This document shows, in pieces, positions 4,874-5,666 of a stretch of DNA of 5,666 nucleotides (position 1 is its first letter; each line of letters opens with the position of its first letter). The notes beneath the pieces were generated by a model that was not told the DNA's origin, made no database searches, and saw nothing but the letters and a program-made list of their open reading frames with translations. The DNA comes from Alphaproteobacteria bacterium (GTDB taxonomy: Bacteria > Pseudomonadota > Alphaproteobacteria > ATCC43930 > CGMCC-115725): the NCBI GenBank assembly GCA_019237175.1, contig JAFAHP010000670.1, positions 1-5,666 on the forward strand. Direction: 5' to 3'. A program made the position numbers and the translations under genes.

Positions 4874-5281
4874 CCGGCGATTCTGGTAGATATTTGCAGT
4901 TCTCACCAAGCAGCCATGTTAACGATTAAGTCGTCACCGCCCGGCCGGGCGCAGACCCCTTACTTTCGGCCCGCCGGCGAGGCCGACGATTACTTGCCAC
5001 GCCGCGCGAATACTTGCCGGCCGCCGACACAAGATATTGATGCGGCCGATCTTCAAAATCGGGGAACAGCGCGCGCGAAAAGCGGTGGGCGCGCCCGCCC
5101 TCGGCGGCGCGGATCGCCTTGCCGCAAAAATAGGCAGCAGTGCTAGCCTAGCCTAGGTCGAGACGATTTTGGTGGCAGAGGCTCGGGTGCGGTCAACCCG
5201 CTGGCGGCGGGCGCGAGTAGTCTGATTGGGCCGCGCCGTCGGGGCGTCGAGTTCGGCTTCGGCAAGGGCGCGCGCGGTCGA
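4874..5281. other. Degraded intergenic DNA after the toxin gene
   Basis: No convincing gene. It holds a perfect 14-bp palindrome, CGCCCGGCCGGGCG (4938-4951), and TACTTGCC twice, exactly 20 bases apart (4991-4998, 5011-5018). It also holds an anticodon-arm-like hairpin CCGAT-CTTCAAA-ATCGG (5046-5062), the palindrome GGGCGCGCCC (5087-5096), and a short tandem TAGCC TAGCC TAGG (5144-5157 region). None is followed by a proper T-run, so the operon's terminator is not evident. The plus-strand open frame 4916-5146 is irregular in composition and I do not call it. Confidence 0.45.
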
Positions 5282-5352
5282 TCAGGTGTAGTACGAGCGT
5301 AGTACCGCGTTGATCCGGGTCTGACAGCGCCGCCGGTCTCGGCAATCGTCAC
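5282..5352 (-). pseudogene. Relic of a BrnA/DUF4415-type antitoxin, C-terminal end
   Basis: The minus strand from 5323 to 5282 encodes QTRINAVLRSYYT and a stop, which closely matches the end of BrnA/DUF4415 antitoxins (usually GxGYQTRINAVLRAY). Just upstream, in another frame (5352-5326), is VTIAETGGA. Family members have VTI, then about ten residues (RLDxDVLxWF), then a TG before YQTRIN. So the sequence reads as the same protein with that segment deleted and a frameshift in the GGC repeat near 5326-5330; the expected Tyr codon is now TGT. These antitoxins are ribbon-helix-helix repressors that neutralise BrnT RNase toxins. No brnT is legible upstream (5370-5666). The match rests on a short motif. 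Confidence 0.42.
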
Positions 5353-5666
5353 GGCATTTCGCGATAAAGGTCATCATCGCTCGATTCGGCAAGGTGGTGC
5401 GCCCGCGGCATGCGAGGCGAACCGATCGGAACCGGCAGTGAAGACCCTTGCGGGGGTGCTTGACAGCAGGCGGCGGTGATCGTCACTGAGTTGCCGATCG
5501 GCGAATTCTCCCACCTGCAAAGCGGACGCCAGGGTTGCACGATTTTCCTCCCTTTGGCACCGGTCTTGCCCCGGTGACCTGGTTTGCGTTTGACGAGGAC
5601 GACATCCGCCGCTGTCTTCACGGCGAACTCGAAAAGGGGCGGCCTTACCAGCGCCGCGGCGCAGTG
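5353..5666. other. Window-edge stretch, coding status unresolved
   Basis: Several frames stay open to the window edge and none is recognised. On the plus strand a GTG at 5574 opens 31 codons (VTWFAFDEDDIRR…) that run off the end and look protein-like, but there is no ribosome site and the frame is also open far upstream. On the minus strand a GTG at 5621 starts 90 residues (MKTAADVVLVKRKPG…) ending at 5349. Palindromes: CACCGG/CCGGTG (5558-5563, 5571-5576), GCCGATCGGC (5493-5502) and CCGATCGG (5422-5429). Confidence 0.35.

Noticed and set aside
5046..5062. Anticodon-arm look-alike CCGAT-CTTCAAA-ATCGG, with the 7-base loop and TCA anticodon seen in selenocysteine tRNA.
   Set aside because: No acceptor stem, D arm, TTCGA T-loop or long variable arm can be found around it, so it is not a tRNA gene; at most a chance hairpin or a tiny fragment.
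5111..5137. GCGG…CCGC hairpin followed by AAAAA.
   Set aside because: The A-run is on the wrong side for a plus-strand terminator, and for the minus strand the T-run would come before the stem.

Overview
This is a GC-rich bacterial window with one AT-richer island. The organism is probably a proteobacterium, most likely an alphaproteobacterium of the Rhizobiales/Rhodospirillales kind. That guess rests on high GC in the long genes (68% in a 60-base sample at 1201-1260), an MmgE/PrpD protein, a DUF2934 protein, a Phd/VapC pair of the type common in that group, and a REP-like palindrome pair with the 'HPGAGRDP' shadow signature typical of proteobacterial intergenic DNA. No rRNA, complete tRNA, CRISPR array or intact mobile element is visible.

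Layout. Positions 1-168 hold nothing I can name. A REP-like inverted palindrome pair (169-305) lies just past the 3' end of the one large gene, a 446-residue MmgE/PrpD-family enzyme on the minus strand (355-1695). Its upstream region carries a tandem 9-bp repeat nested in a dyad, a good operator candidate. From 1980 to 2500 no gene is convincing, but an orphan intrinsic terminator (2107-2137, plus strand) follows a weak promoter with a palindrome on its -35, suggesting a short untranslated RNA. A minus-strand gene at 2507-2809 encodes a small exported protein in DNA of about 44% GC, probably acquired. Positions 2810-3400 hold several perfect palindromes and a near-perfect 19-bp repeat of a stretch inside the exported-protein gene. 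A small DUF2934 protein (3408-3638) and a doubtful 67-residue ORF (3883-4086) follow on the plus strand.

The best understood unit is the type II toxin-antitoxin operon at 4121-4873: promoter, 9-bp-arm operator, Phd/YefM-family antitoxin, and VapC PIN-domain RNase toxin overlapping it by 4 bp. The operator is centred on the antitoxin's GTG start and the predicted transcription start falls on or next to that codon, so the mRNA looks leaderless. Beyond it (4874-5666) is degraded DNA, including what reads as the broken C-terminal end of a BrnA/DUF4415-type antitoxin on the minus strand. The right half therefore looks like an accessory region that gains and loses toxin-antitoxin modules.

I found no clearly new multi-gene system. 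The points most worth a second look are the leaderless operator-on-start arrangement, the antitoxin relic, the AT-rich exported protein, the 19-bp repeat and the candidate short RNA.
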